From: Cryptosporangium arvum DSM 44712
GTDB lineage: Bacteria; Actinomycetota; Actinomycetes; Mycobacteriales; Cryptosporangiaceae
NCBI RefSeq assembly: GCF_000585375.1
Contig: NZ_KK073874.1
Location: forward strand, 5,363,251 to 5,427,250
DNA: 64,000 nt
Reading direction: 5' to 3'
Shown: one piece after another, positions 48,433 through 57,624 of the stretch
How the letters are laid out: every line of letters begins with the position of its first letter
How positions within the stretch are numbered: position 1 is the first letter of the stretch
Position numbers and translations under genes: made by a program
Notes under the pieces: generated by a model
The model's input: only the letters and a program-made list of their open reading frames with translations
The model's database searches: none
Told to the model about the DNA's origin: nothing

Positions 48433-49023
48433 GTGACCGAGGAGAACGTCTGGCTCCGGATCCTGGCCAAGGACCCCGGGCACTCGGAGCGCTACGTGCA
48501 GCGGTTCCGCCGGCTCGCCGCGCGGGGGCACGACCTGGGCGGCGAGGCCCGGTTCGTCGACGCGCTGCTGCCCCGGGGCGCCCGCGTCCTGGACGCCGGG
48601 TGCGGCACCGGCCGGGTGGGCGGCCTCCTCGCCGCGACCGGGCACCGGGTGGTCGGCGTCGACCTCGACCCGCGGCTGATCGCCGAGGCCAGGGCCGAGC
48701 ATCCCGGCTCGGAGTGGATCGTCGGCGACCTGGCCCGGTTGGACCTGCCCGGCGCCTTCCACGTCGTGGTGTGCGCGGGCAACGTGATGACGTTCGTGGC
48801 GCCGTCGACCCGGGTCGAGATCCTGCGCCGCTTCCGCGCCCACCTCGCGCCCGGCGGCCGGGTCGTCACCGGGTTCGGCTCCGGGCGGGAGTACGAGTTC
48901 GACGACTTCCTGGCCGACGCCGAGGACGCCGGCCTCACGCCGGACCACCTGCTCGGCACCTGGGATCTGCGCCCGTTCGGGCCGGAATCGTCGTTCCTGG
49001 TCGCGGTGCTGAGCCTGGCCTGA
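48433..49023 (+). CDS. Class I SAM-dependent methyltransferase
   Basis: This 196-residue Rossmann-fold methyltransferase has motif I VLDAGCGTGRVG (near residue 53), an acidic residue in VVGVDLDPRLI and motif II around VGDLARLDLPGAFHVVVCA. The acceptor cannot be told from sequence. It is a single gene: the divergent esterase starts 80 bp away and the convergent cyclase ends 4 bp after its stop. Confidence 0.88.
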   Translation: MTEENVWLRILAKDPGHSERYVQRFRRLAARGHDLGGEARFVDALLPRGARVLDAGCGTGRVGGLLAATGHRVVGVDLDPRLIAEARAEHPGSEWIVGDLARLDLPGAFHVVVCAGNVMTFVAPSTRVEILRRFRAHLAPGGRVVTGFGSGREYEFDDFLADAEDAGLTPDHLLGTWDLRPFGPESSFLVAVLSLA

Positions 49024-49026
49024 CGG

Positions 49027-50631
49027 TCAGGCCCCCGCCTCGACGTAGCGGTTCTTGCCGGAGTTCTTCGCGGTGTACATCGCGGCGTCGGCCCCGCGGA
49101 TCAGCTCGTCGGCGTCGGCGCCGACGCCGCTGAGCACGATGCCGACGCTCGCGGACACCCGGGCCTCGGCGCCGTCGACGTCGATCGGCGCCCGCAGGTC
49201 GGCGATGACCCGCTCGGCGGCACGGCGGGCGTCCGGCGCGGCCGAGAGCCCCTCCAGGATGATCGCGAACTCGTCGCCGCCGAAGCGCGCGACGGTGTCG
49301 ACCGCGCGCAGACCGGCACGCAGCCGGTCGGCGACCGTCCGCAGCACCACGTCCCCGGCCTGGTGGCCGAGCCGGTCGTTGACCTCCTTGAACCCGTCGA
49401 GGTCGACGAAGAGCAGCGCGACCACGCGCTCGGCGCGGGCGTGCGTGGCCAGCGCGTGGGTGAGGCGGTCGTAGAACAGCGTCCGGTTGGCCAGGCCGGT
49501 CAGCGGGTCGTGGAACGCCAGCCGCTGCAGCTCCTGTTCGCGCTCGCGCAGCCGCGCCTCGACGCGTTCGCGCCGGGCGATGTCCAGCCGCAGCGCCGCG
49601 GTGGCCTCGTCGACCTGCTGCAGGGCACGGCCCCGGCTACCGGCCAGCGCGCCGGTCAGGACGCCGAGCATCAGCGTGAGCGCCACCCCGGCCGCGATCG
49701 TGAACCGGCTCAGGCCGCGGTCGGTCGCGGCGATCAGGCGGGCGGTCGGCCGGACGGTGAGCTGCCACCGGCGCTGACCGACCACCACCGTCCGGCTCCG
49801 GGTCAGCGAGTCGTCGCGTACCAGCTGCCCGGGGAACGCGGTGGTGAGCACCGCGGCCTGCGCGGTCTCCTCGGTGACCGTCACCTGCACCGCGCCCTGC
49901 CCGCGCTCGAGGAGCGTCGAGGACAGGAAGTCCTGCCCGCGGACCGGCATGACGATCCAGCCTTCGAAGACGTGCGGGCCGGTCGAGCCGAGCCCGGTGT
50001 AGACCGGGACGGCGAACGCCACCGAGGGCTGACGGCTCAGTGCCGGGATGCCCTCGTCACGCAGCAGCGTGAACGCGGGGCTGATCGCCAGCGCGCCGTT
50101 CGCGCGGGCGACCCGGAGCGCCTCGGTGGGCTGCGGCCGCTGCGCCAGGTCGACGCCGACGATCGTCGCGCTGTTGTCGAAGATCCGTTCGAGCACGACG
50201 AACGCGTGTTCCGCCGTGCGCGGCGTGGGGTTCAGGGCCAGGTCGGGCGAGCCCCGGGCACGCCAGTACGCCTGCACCGCGGGGATCTCGGCCGTGGTCG
50301 CGGGCACGATGAAGCTGATGCTCGCGGCCCCGGCCAGCCGCGAGTTGTCCAGCCCGGCGGTGATCCGGGCGAAGTCGTCGCCACGCAGGTCGGTCTGCGC
50401 GCCGACCGCGGCGGCCAGGTCGTGCAGCGTCTCGCCGTAACGCACGACCCGGTCGCTGACCGCCACCGCCAGCTCGTCGGCGTACCGGGTCATCACCTGG
50501 GCGGAGTAGCGCTCCTCACCGGAATTGACGACGTCGTACGCGGCCGCGGTGACGGCGCCGCCGCCGAGCAGCACCGCGCCGACGAGGAGGAGGCCGCTGC
50601 GCCTCCACCGCTCCCGCCCGCGTTTCCCCAC
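49027..50631 (-). CDS. CHASE-domain membrane diguanylate cyclase
   Basis: This 534-residue protein has a transmembrane helix at about residues 12-32, an external CHASE sensor (about residues 60-240, with SISFIVPATTAEIPAVQAYW and NPTPRTAEHAFVVLERIFDN) and a second helix near residue 305. A coiled-coil stretch and a GGDEF domain with intact FGGDEFAII follow near residue 455. It should make cyclic di-GMP in response to an external ligand. No EAL domain is present. I chose GTG 50631, just before the first helix; it starts 36 bp downstream of the HxlR stop on the same strand. Confidence 0.88.
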   Translation of the reverse strand: MGKRGRERWRRSGLLLVGAVLLGGGAVTAAAYDVVNSGEERYSAQVMTRYADELAVAVSDRVVRYGETLHDLAAAVGAQTDLRGDDFARITAGLDNSRLAGAASISFIVPATTAEIPAVQAYWRARGSPDLALNPTPRTAEHAFVVLERIFDNSATIVGVDLAQRPQPTEALRVARANGALAISPAFTLLRDEGIPALSRQPSVAFAVPVYTGLGSTGPHVFEGWIVMPVRGQDFLSSTLLERGQGAVQVTVTEETAQAAVLTTAFPGQLVRDDSLTRSRTVVVGQRRWQLTVRPTARLIAATDRGLSRFTIAAGVALTLMLGVLTGALAGSRGRALQQVDEATAALRLDIARRERVEARLREREQELQRLAFHDPLTGLANRTLFYDRLTHALATHARAERVVALLFVDLDGFKEVNDRLGHQAGDVVLRTVADRLRAGLRAVDTVARFGGDEFAIILEGLSAAPDARRAAERVIADLRAPIDVDGAEARVSASVGIVLSGVGADADELIRGADAAMYTAKNSGKNRYVEAGA

Positions 50632-50666
50632 GCCGTTCAGATCGGCACGCCCGCGGCGACGTTGAC

Positions 50667-51068
50667 CTATTGCCGGGACCGGTCGTACGTCTCCCGGGCG
50701 GCCTCCACGTCCTCGATGTGGGTGTCGGCCCAGGTCTTGACCGCGGCCATGACCGGGAGCAGGCTCTGCCCGAGCGGGGTGAGCGCGTAGTCCACCCGCA
50801 CGGGGGTGGCCGGGGTCAGGGTGCGGGTGACGAGGCCGTCGCGCTCCAGCGTCCGCAGCGTCTGGGTCAGCATCTTCTCGCTGACGCCGGCGATCAGCCG
50901 GCCGAGGTCGCTGTAGCGGCGCGGGCCGTCGGCGAGCCCGGTGAGCACGAGGCTCACCCACTTGTCGCTGATCCGGTCCAGCAGCCGCCGCGACGGGCAC
51001 TCGGCCAGGTAGGCGTCGTAGGCGGCTCGTCGCTCCCGCCGGCGTTCGGCCTGGGTCCGGGTGGTCAT
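50667..51068 (-). CDS. HxlR family transcriptional regulator
   Basis: This 133-residue winged-helix regulator has the HxlR pattern: a conserved Cys near residue 24 (AECPSRRLLDRISDKWVSLV), GPRRYSDLGRLIAGVSEKML as DNA-reading helices, and the wing with TLTPATPVRVDYALTPLG. The N-terminal Cys can act as an electrophile or redox sensor in this family. ATG 51068 is preceded by GGGAG. It is divergent from a quinone-oxidoreductase-like gene, with a palindrome between, as in quinone- and aldehyde-responsive HxlR systems. Confidence 0.89.
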   Translation of the reverse strand: MTTRTQAERRRERRAAYDAYLAECPSRRLLDRISDKWVSLVLTGLADGPRRYSDLGRLIAGVSEKMLTQTLRTLERDGLVTRTLTPATPVRVDYALTPLGQSLLPVMAAVKTWADTHIEDVEAARETYDRSRQ

Positions 51069-51087
51069 GTCCGTACTCCCCGCTCCG

Positions 51088-51109
51088 GTACGCACTTCGG
51101 GGTGCGTAC
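51088..51109. promoter_or_regulatory. HxlR operator GTACGCAC-N6-GTGCGTAC
   Basis: This perfect 8-bp-arm inverted repeat with a 6-bp spacer lies between the divergent HxlR and oxidoreductase starts. It is the obvious binding site for the HxlR repressor. Confidence 0.75.
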
Positions 51110-51146
51110 TTCCCCGGGGAGAGTAGCTCTCCGTAAATTCGGCCCC

Positions 51147-52067
51147 ATGAGATCGGTGGTCGTACGTGAGTTCGGTGGGCCGGAGGTCCTGGAGGTGGCC
51201 GAGGTTCCGGTCCCCGGGCCCGGCGCGGGGCAGGTGCGGATCGCGGTCGCCGGGGCCGGCGTCAACCCGGTGGACGCGCAGACGCGGTCCGGGGCGCTGA
51301 CCGCGGGCGGGTTGCTCCCGCCGCGCCCGGTGGTGGGTCTCGGGTGGGACGTGTCCGGCACCGTCGACGCGGTCGGCGCCGGGGTCGGGAACTTCGCGGT
51401 CGGCGACCGGGTGCTGGCCCTCTCCGACCGCATCGCCCTGTCGTCCAAGGCCCAGGCCGACTTCGTCGTGCTCGACGCCGACGCGGTCGCGCACTGCCCC
51501 GGCGACGTGGACCTGATCGACGCGGCGACCCTGCCCCTGGGCGCGCTGACCGCGGCCCAGGCCCTCGACCTGACCGGCCGGCCGGACGCCGGGACGCTGC
51601 TGGTGACCGGGGCGGCGGGCGCGGTCGGCGGGTACGCCGCCGAGCTGGCCGTCCGGGCCGGGCTGCGGGTGATCGCGGTGGCGGGGCCCCGCGACGAGGA
51701 GTGGCTGCGGACGCTCGGCGTCGAGGCGGTCGTCCCGCGGGACGCCGACCTGGCCGACAGCGTCCGCGCCCTGGTGCCCGGCGGGGTGAGCGCCGCGATC
51801 GACGCGGCGAACCTCGGCGCGGTGACGCTCGACGCGGTCCGGGGCGGCGGGGTGTTCGTCGCGGTGCTCGGCGGCGGCCCGGTCCCGCTGCGCGGGGTGC
51901 GGGTCGAGCACGTCTGGATCCGCGCCGACGGTCCCCGCCTCGAGTCGCTGGCCGCGGCGCACCTGCGGCTCCGGGTCGCCGACGTCCTCCCGCTGACCGA
52001 CGTCGCCGGGGCGCACCGCCGCCTGGAAGCGGGCGGCCTGCGCGGACGCCTGGTGCTGCGCCCCTGA
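51147..52067 (+). CDS. NADP-dependent MDR family oxidoreductase (quinone-reductase-like)
   Basis: This 306-residue medium-chain dehydrogenase/reductase starts with the GroES-like domain (PEVLEVAEVPVPGPGAGQVR) and has a Rossmann domain with LLVTGAAGAVGGYAAELAVR near residue 150. Zinc ligands are missing, as in quinone oxidoreductases and enoyl reductases. It probably reduces electrophilic quinones or enones. TAAATT (51134-51139) lies 7 nt before the ATG, so a leaderless transcript is likely. It is controlled by the divergent HxlR protein. Confidence 0.89.
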   Translation: MRSVVVREFGGPEVLEVAEVPVPGPGAGQVRIAVAGAGVNPVDAQTRSGALTAGGLLPPRPVVGLGWDVSGTVDAVGAGVGNFAVGDRVLALSDRIALSSKAQADFVVLDADAVAHCPGDVDLIDAATLPLGALTAAQALDLTGRPDAGTLLVTGAAGAVGGYAAELAVRAGLRVIAVAGPRDEEWLRTLGVEAVVPRDADLADSVRALVPGGVSAAIDAANLGAVTLDAVRGGGVFVAVLGGGPVPLRGVRVEHVWIRADGPRLESLAAAHLRLRVADVLPLTDVAGAHRRLEAGGLRGRLVLRP

Positions 52068-52074
52068 GCCCGGT

Positions 52075-53631
52075 TCAGGCCGGGCCGGTGAGGCGCTCGA
52101 TCGCCAGCTCGCGGACCCGGAAGCGCTGCAGCTTGCCGGTCGCGGTCACCGGCATCGCGTCGAAGAGGAGGACGTGGCGGGGGCGCTTGAACGCGGCGAG
52201 GCCCTCGCGGCAGAACGCGGACAGGTCGGCCGTGGTCGTCTCCGCGCCCGGCGCCAGCACGACGCAGGCCACCGGCTTGTCCAGCCCCGCCGCGTCCGGC
52301 ACCGACACCACCGCGACCTGCGCGACGTCGGCGTGCGCCCGCAGGTGTTCCTCGACCTCGGTCGGCGACACCCAGATGCCGCCGGCCTTGATGATGTCGT
52401 CGGTGCGCCCGAGCGAGCTGTAGTAGCCGTCCGCCGACCGCACGTAGGTGTCCCCGGTCCGCACCCACGGCCCCTGGAACACCCGCCGGGTCACCTCGGT
52501 GCGCGACCAGTACCCGGACGCGGCCGAACCGCCCCGCACGTAGAGGTGCCCGGGGGTGCCGTCGGGCACCGCGACCCCGTCGTCGTCGACGATCTTCGCC
52601 TCGTACCCGGCGACGATCTCCCCGGTCGTGCCGGCCCGGGTGCGCCCCGGGCGGCCGCTGATGAAGATGTGCAGCATCTCGGTCGACCCGATCCCGTCCA
52701 GCATCTCGACGCCGAAGAACTCGGTGAACCGGGTGAACAGCGGCGCGGGGAACGCCTCCCCGGCCGACACGCACGCGCGCACGCTCGCGAACGTGTCCGG
52801 CGGGAGCCCGGCCGAGAGCAGCGCCGCGTAGTACGTGGGCCCGGCGAAGAACAGCGTCGGACGGTGTTCCTGCAGCGTGCGCATCGTGGCCTTGGGGTTC
52901 GGCCGGGACCGGTCGAGCACCGTGCGCGCGCCGACCGCGAACGGGAACGTCAGGCTGTTGCCCAGCCCGTAGGCGAAGAAGATCTTCGCCACCGAGAAGC
53001 AGACGTCGTCGGGGCCGATGCCCAGCACGTCGGCCGCGTAGGTCTCGGCGGTGTCGCGCAGCGAACCGTGGCGGTGCACCGCGGCTTTCGGCGTGCCGGT
53101 CGTACCCGACGTGTAGAGCCAGAACGCGGGCGACTCCGCGCTCGTCGGGTACGGCGCCGGGTCGCCGCCGAGCGCCAGGAACGACTCCCACGGCCACACC
53201 GGCACCCCGCGCACCATCGGCACCGGCCCCTCGAACACCACGACGTGCGCGAGGTCCGGCAGCCCTTCCAGCGCCGGGGCCAGCGCCGCGAACTCCGAGG
53301 AGAGCACGACGATCCGCGCCCGGCTGTCCGCGGCCAGCACCCGGATGTCCTTCGGGGTGAGCATCGTGCTCACCGGCACCGGCACGGCGCCGATCCGCAG
53401 GCTCCCGAGGAACGCGGTGACGAGCTCGGGCGAGTCGCCCAGGCACAGCAGCACGCGTTCCTCGGGCCGTAACCCGGCCGTGCGCAGCGCGGCGCCGAAG
53501 TCGGCCACGCCGGACGCGAGCGCTCCGTAGGTCACGTCCCGGACCGAGCCGTCGAGGTCGATCGCGGTGATCGCCACCCGCTCGGGCGCGTGCCGGCCGA
53601 TCAGCCACTCAGCCGCATTGAAGGAATCCAC
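52075..53631 (-). CDS. Benzoate-CoA ligase family protein
   Basis: This 518-residue acyl-adenylating enzyme has the AMP-binding motif YTSGTTGTPK (residues 173-182), the aromatic-pocket segment FFAYGLGNSLTFPFAVGART, the hinge region RTDDIIKAGGIWVSPTEVEE and the catalytic Lys in PVTATGKLQRFR near residue 500. This pattern matches benzoate-CoA ligases. It converts benzoate or a related aromatic acid to the CoA thioester, the first step of the box pathway. It starts 12 bp after the BoxB stop and is last in the boxC-boxB-ligase operon. Confidence 0.9.
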   Translation of the reverse strand: MDSFNAAEWLIGRHAPERVAITAIDLDGSVRDVTYGALASGVADFGAALRTAGLRPEERVLLCLGDSPELVTAFLGSLRIGAVPVPVSTMLTPKDIRVLAADSRARIVVLSSEFAALAPALEGLPDLAHVVVFEGPVPMVRGVPVWPWESFLALGGDPAPYPTSAESPAFWLYTSGTTGTPKAAVHRHGSLRDTAETYAADVLGIGPDDVCFSVAKIFFAYGLGNSLTFPFAVGARTVLDRSRPNPKATMRTLQEHRPTLFFAGPTYYAALLSAGLPPDTFASVRACVSAGEAFPAPLFTRFTEFFGVEMLDGIGSTEMLHIFISGRPGRTRAGTTGEIVAGYEAKIVDDDGVAVPDGTPGHLYVRGGSAASGYWSRTEVTRRVFQGPWVRTGDTYVRSADGYYSSLGRTDDIIKAGGIWVSPTEVEEHLRAHADVAQVAVVSVPDAAGLDKPVACVVLAPGAETTTADLSAFCREGLAAFKRPRHVLLFDAMPVTATGKLQRFRVRELAIERLTGPA

Positions 53632-53643
53632 GGTGACCCCTAG

Positions 53644-55086
53644 TCAGAACCGGACGTAGTCGTACTCGACGGGCAGGTCGTTGATGCCGTGCGCGGGCGG
53701 GGAGATCCAGCCGGCGAAGTCGCCGGGTTCGTGGTGGGGCACCATGAGCGCGGCGACGCGGGCGCGGTCCTCGTCGCTCGGCAGGCACGCCGCCACCGCC
53801 GCCGCGTCGTCGGTGATCGTGCCGTCGGGGAGCACGTGGTACCCGGAGAACGTGCCGACCCGGCGGTTGAAGCCCTCGTGCGGCAGCGAGAGCCGCGCGT
53901 CGACGCCGGCCTTCTCCAGCTCGGTGTTCCAGCGCTTCACGCCGGTGGCGCAGTCGGCCGCGTACTCGTTGCGCAGGTCGAGGTTGAGCGCGGTGAGCAG
54001 CGGCACGGTCTCGGTGACGATCCGGCCGCCGCGGATCACCGGCACGCCCATCGTGGCGTCGGTGAGCACGTGGTCGTCGTCGCGCCGGCCCTCCATCCAG
54101 CGACCCTTGAGGCCCGCGGCGTAGTAGGCGGCCACGTTCGACGACGTCTCCGACCCGAACAGGTCCATCGAGACCGAGTACTGGAAGTTCAAGTACTTCT
54201 GGATGACGCTCAGCGGGATGCCGCCGTGCTCCCACAGATCGTCGGTGCCGTGCTGTCGCATCAGCTCGGCGGTGCGCTGCACGGTGCGCTGCACGCCGGT
54301 GGTGCCCACGAACATGTGGTGCGCTTCTTCTTTGAGCATGAACTGGCAGGTGCGCGCCAGCGGGTCGAAGCCCGACTCCTTGAGCGTGCCGAGCTGGTAC
54401 TTGCCGTCCCGGTCGGTGAAGTACGTGAACATGAAGAACGACAGCCAGTCGGTCGTCTCCTCGTTGAACGCGCCGAGGATGCGTGGCGAGTCGTAGTCAC
54501 CGGAGTTGCGTTTGAGCAGTTCGTCGGCCTCCTCGCGGCCGTCGCGCCCGAAGTAGGCGTGCAGCAGGTAGACCATCGCCCACAGGTGCCTGCCCTCCTC
54601 CACGTTGACCTGGAAGAGGTTGCGCATGTCATAGAGCGACGGGGCGGTGCTCCCCAGGTGCCGCTGCTGTTCGACGCTCGCCGGCTCGGTGTCGCCCTGG
54701 ATCACGATCAGCCGGCGCAGTTCGCTGCGGTACTCCCCCGGCACCTCCTGCCAGGCCGGTTCGCCCTTGTGGCGGCCGAAGCCGACCGTGCGGTCGGGGT
54801 CGCGTTCGGCGAGGAAGATGCCCCAGCGGTACTGCTCCATCGGCACCCGGTCGAAGTGCGCCCAGCCGTCGCGGCCGACCGCGATCGCGGTGCGCAGGTA
54901 GACGTCGTGCGTGGGGATGGACGGGCCCAGCGTCTTCCACCAGTCGAGGAACTTGGGCTGCCAGCTCTCCAGCGCGCGCTGCAGGCGCCGGTCACCGGAC
55001 AGGTTCACGTTGTTGGGGATGCGCTCGCTGTAGTCGATCCGCGACAGCGGCCCCTCGGGTGCCGGCGCATCGGCGATCTCCGACAT
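53644..55086 (-). CDS. boxB: Benzoyl-CoA 2,3-epoxidase subunit BoxB
   Basis: This 480-residue diiron protein is the oxygenase of the aerobic box pathway, forming 2,3-epoxybenzoyl-CoA. The six expected iron ligands are visible: Glu134 (GDTEPAS), Glu163/164 and His167 (NVEEGRHLW), Asp213 (TTDWLSFF), and Glu253/254 with His256/257 (LKEEAHHMF). The length fits the family (about 470). I chose ATG 55086, 1 bp from the BoxC stop. It needs the reductase BoxA for electrons; no boxA is in this window. Confidence 0.93.
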   Translation of the reverse strand: MSEIADAPAPEGPLSRIDYSERIPNNVNLSGDRRLQRALESWQPKFLDWWKTLGPSIPTHDVYLRTAIAVGRDGWAHFDRVPMEQYRWGIFLAERDPDRTVGFGRHKGEPAWQEVPGEYRSELRRLIVIQGDTEPASVEQQRHLGSTAPSLYDMRNLFQVNVEEGRHLWAMVYLLHAYFGRDGREEADELLKRNSGDYDSPRILGAFNEETTDWLSFFMFTYFTDRDGKYQLGTLKESGFDPLARTCQFMLKEEAHHMFVGTTGVQRTVQRTAELMRQHGTDDLWEHGGIPLSVIQKYLNFQYSVSMDLFGSETSSNVAAYYAAGLKGRWMEGRRDDDHVLTDATMGVPVIRGGRIVTETVPLLTALNLDLRNEYAADCATGVKRWNTELEKAGVDARLSLPHEGFNRRVGTFSGYHVLPDGTITDDAAAVAACLPSDEDRARVAALMVPHHEPGDFAGWISPPAHGINDLPVEYDYVRF

Positions 55087-55087
55087 C

Positions 55088-56716
55088 TCACACTCGCTTC
55101 CGGTCGTAGTCGGCACGCTGCCCGGTGCCGTAGCGACGCAGCGCGCCCTCCGGCCCGGCGGCGTTCGGACGCTGGAAGATCCAGTTCTGCCAGGCGGTGA
55201 GCCGGCCGAAGACCTTCGTCTCGGGGGTCTCGGCCCCGGCGAAGCGGAGGTTGGCCTCCATCCCGGTCAACGCGTCCGGGGAGAAGCTGGCGCGCTCCTC
55301 GACGACCAGGCGGATCTCGTCGGCCCAGTCGAGGTCGTCGGGCGCGCCGGTGACCAGGCCGAGCGCGTCGGCCCGGTCCGCGGTCAGATCGCGGCCCACG
55401 GCGTCCAGGGCGGCCTTCAGGTCCTCGGCGTTCCCGACGAAACGGGTCTGCAGCCGCGAGACCCCGTTGCTCATCGGCAGCAGCCCCGCGTTGAACTCGT
55501 CCAGCCGGAGGACGGCCGGCGGGAGCGGGTCCTCGTCGTCCTCGAACCGGCCCGAGAGCATGTACTGCCGGTCGGCGGCGAACGCGATCTCGGCCAGCGT
55601 CCCGACGAAGCAGCTCCCCGGCTCGATCAACGCGAACAGGCTGCGCGAGCTGGTGTCCAGCCGCTTGAGCGTGCGCCGGTAGTACCCGATGATCTCGGTG
55701 ACGAGCCAGTCGTCGCGGTGCGCGAGCAGGAACGCGTCGTACGCGGCCACCACGGCCGGGTCGCCGGCGGTCGTCAGGAGCCACGTCCCGACCTCGAGCT
55801 CGTTCGAGCGCAGGCGCAGGATCGCGTCGTCCAGCTCCCGGGTGGTGGCCAGCAGCCAGGACGCGTCGCCCTCCCGGTGCAGTTCGTCGACGTCGCCGGG
55901 GACCGCGGTGGGGCCGGCCACGACGAACGTGGCCGTCCCGGCGCGCCGGTCGACCTCGACCGTCACGTGCGGATAGCGCAGGCCCTCGCGGCGCAGCGGG
56001 GTCAGCGTGATGCCCCCGCTGCCGTTGCGCCGGGACCGGGCGGCCGCGTCGGCGGCGCGGCGGGCCACCTCGGCCTCGAAGTCGCGGGCCTTGGCCACCG
56101 CGTCCACCAGCCGCCACTGCACCGCGCGCCGGCCGCGCACGCCCTCGGCCGTGGTCGCGAACACGTCGGCGAGGTCCCGGCGGACGCCCCGCTTGTCGAC
56201 GACCCGGGTGAGGCCACCGGTGCCGGGCAGCACCCCGAGCAGCGGCACCTCGGGTAACGAGACGCCGGAGGAGTTGTCGTCGATGAGCACGATCTCGTCG
56301 CAGGCCAGCGCGAGCTCGTACCCGCCGCCGGCCGCGGTACCGTTCACCGCCGCGATGAAGTGCAGGTCCGAGTCCTCCATGCCGTTGCGTGTCTCGTTCG
56401 TGAACTTGCAGAAGTTGACCTTCCAGCTGTGCGACGACGCGGCCAGCATCTTGATGTTGGCGCCCGCGCAGAACATGCGCTCCAGCCCGCTGGTGACCAC
56501 GATCACTTTCACCTCGGGGTGCTCGAAGCGCACCCGCTGGAGGGCGTCGTGGAGCTCGATGTCGACGCCGAGGTCGTAGCTGTTCATCTTCAGCTCGTAG
56601 CCGGGAACCAGCCCGCCGTTCTCGTCGACGGCGAGCGTCAGCGTCGCGGTGTCGCCGTCGACGGCCAGCGACCAGTGCCGGTAGCGGTCGGGATCGGTGT
56701 CGAACGAGATGTCCAC
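55088..56716 (-). CDS. boxC: 2,3-epoxybenzoyl-CoA dihydrolase BoxC
   Basis: This 542-residue enzyme opens the epoxide ring of 2,3-epoxybenzoyl-CoA. It is a long crotonase-type protein: the N-terminal half has the oxyanion segment MFCAGANIKMLAASSHSWKV near residue 86, then AAVNGTAAGGGYELALACDE and EVPLLGVLPGTGGLTRVVDK. The C-terminal half is a further, weaker crotonase-like region ending in FQRPNAAGPEGALRRYG. Length (about 550) and segments match BoxC. I chose GTG 56716, with GGATGGGG upstream. It is the first gene of the operon and faces the PaaX-family regulator. Confidence 0.92.
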   Translation of the reverse strand: MDISFDTDPDRYRHWSLAVDGDTATLTLAVDENGGLVPGYELKMNSYDLGVDIELHDALQRVRFEHPEVKVIVVTSGLERMFCAGANIKMLAASSHSWKVNFCKFTNETRNGMEDSDLHFIAAVNGTAAGGGYELALACDEIVLIDDNSSGVSLPEVPLLGVLPGTGGLTRVVDKRGVRRDLADVFATTAEGVRGRRAVQWRLVDAVAKARDFEAEVARRAADAAARSRRNGSGGITLTPLRREGLRYPHVTVEVDRRAGTATFVVAGPTAVPGDVDELHREGDASWLLATTRELDDAILRLRSNELEVGTWLLTTAGDPAVVAAYDAFLLAHRDDWLVTEIIGYYRRTLKRLDTSSRSLFALIEPGSCFVGTLAEIAFAADRQYMLSGRFEDDEDPLPPAVLRLDEFNAGLLPMSNGVSRLQTRFVGNAEDLKAALDAVGRDLTADRADALGLVTGAPDDLDWADEIRLVVEERASFSPDALTGMEANLRFAGAETPETKVFGRLTAWQNWIFQRPNAAGPEGALRRYGTGQRADYDRKRV

Positions 56717-56735
56717 GTCCCCATCCTGAAACCTG

Positions 56736-56780
56736 CTACATGTTTGCCGCAAGAGTTCGGGGCGATGTAGTGAATATAGT
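56736..56780. promoter_or_regulatory. Divergent box/PaaX control region
   Basis: CTACAT (56736-56741) and ATGTAG (56765-56770) form an inverted repeat with a 23-bp spacer. TATAGT (56775-56780) is a -10 element 6 nt before the regulator's GTG, and TAGTGA occurs twice at 56768 and 56777. The PaaX-family protein probably binds here to repress both directions. Confidence 0.55.
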
Positions 56781-56786
56781 GAGGGG

Positions 56787-57623
56787 GTGACCACCGAACC
56801 GGTCGTCTCCCGGCGGCAGCAGCTGGGGGCGGCGAGCGCCCCGAGCCTGTTGCTGACGATCCTGGGCGAGTTCGTGCTCCCCGGCGGCCACCCGGTCTGG
56901 ACCGCGACGCTGCTCGAGCTGATGGGCGAGCTCGAGATCGCGGAGAAGGCGACCCGGCAGGCGATCATGCGCACCGCGGACAGCGGATGGATCTCCGGTT
57001 CCCGGGTGGGCCGCCAGACCCGGTGGGCGTTGACCGACGCGGGCGTGCGGCTGCTCCGCGAGGGCACCACCCGGATCTTCGGGTTCGCCGGCGGCGACCG
57101 GCCGTGGGACGGGCGCTGGCTGGTGACGAGCGTCAGCGCGCCCGAGAACCAGCGCGCGCTCCGCGACCGGCTGCGCACCCGGCTGGGCTGGGCCGGGCTG
57201 GGGGCGCTCAACGGCGTCACCTGGGTGACGCCGTGGGTCGACCGGGAGCCCGAGGTCGCGGAGGTCCTGGCCGACCTGGGGCTGCCCGGCTGGTCGTTCG
57301 TGGCGTCGTCGGGCCGGATCGGCGACGAGCGCTCGCTGACCCGCTCCGCGTGGGACCTCGACGAGATCGAGCGCCGCTACGAGTCGTTCCTCGACCTGGT
57401 GGGCCGGCGGCGCCCCCGCACCGACCGCCAGGCCCTGCTCGCGCAGATCCGGCTCGTGCAGGAGTGGCGCCGGTTCCCATTGCTCGACCCGGGGCTGCCG
57501 CGGGAACTGCTCCCCCCGCGCTGGAGCGGCCACCGCGCGGCCGAGGTGTTCCGGGAGCGGCATGCCGCGTGGGCGCCGAAGGCCCGGGCGGAGTGGGCAG
57601 CACTGGCTGATCGGAGGTCCTGA
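56787..57623 (+). CDS. PaaX-family transcriptional regulator
   Basis: This 278-residue regulator has the PaaX layout: an N-terminal winged HTH (about residues 18-90, with LLLTILGEFVLPGGHPVWTA and EKATRQAIMRTADSGWISGS), a central domain with WDGRWLVTSVS, and a C-terminal domain. PaaX represses phenylacetyl-CoA genes and responds to the aryl-CoA; here benzoyl-CoA would be the logical inducer because the box operon lies opposite. The start is leaderless in appearance. The next gene follows after 1 bp. Confidence 0.88.
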   Translation: MTTEPVVSRRQQLGAASAPSLLLTILGEFVLPGGHPVWTATLLELMGELEIAEKATRQAIMRTADSGWISGSRVGRQTRWALTDAGVRLLREGTTRIFGFAGGDRPWDGRWLVTSVSAPENQRALRDRLRTRLGWAGLGALNGVTWVTPWVDREPEVAEVLADLGLPGWSFVASSGRIGDERSLTRSAWDLDEIERRYESFLDLVGRRRPRTDRQALLAQIRLVQEWRRFPLLDPGLPRELLPPRWSGHRAAEVFRERHAAWAPKARAEWAALADRRS

Positions 57624-57624
57624 G

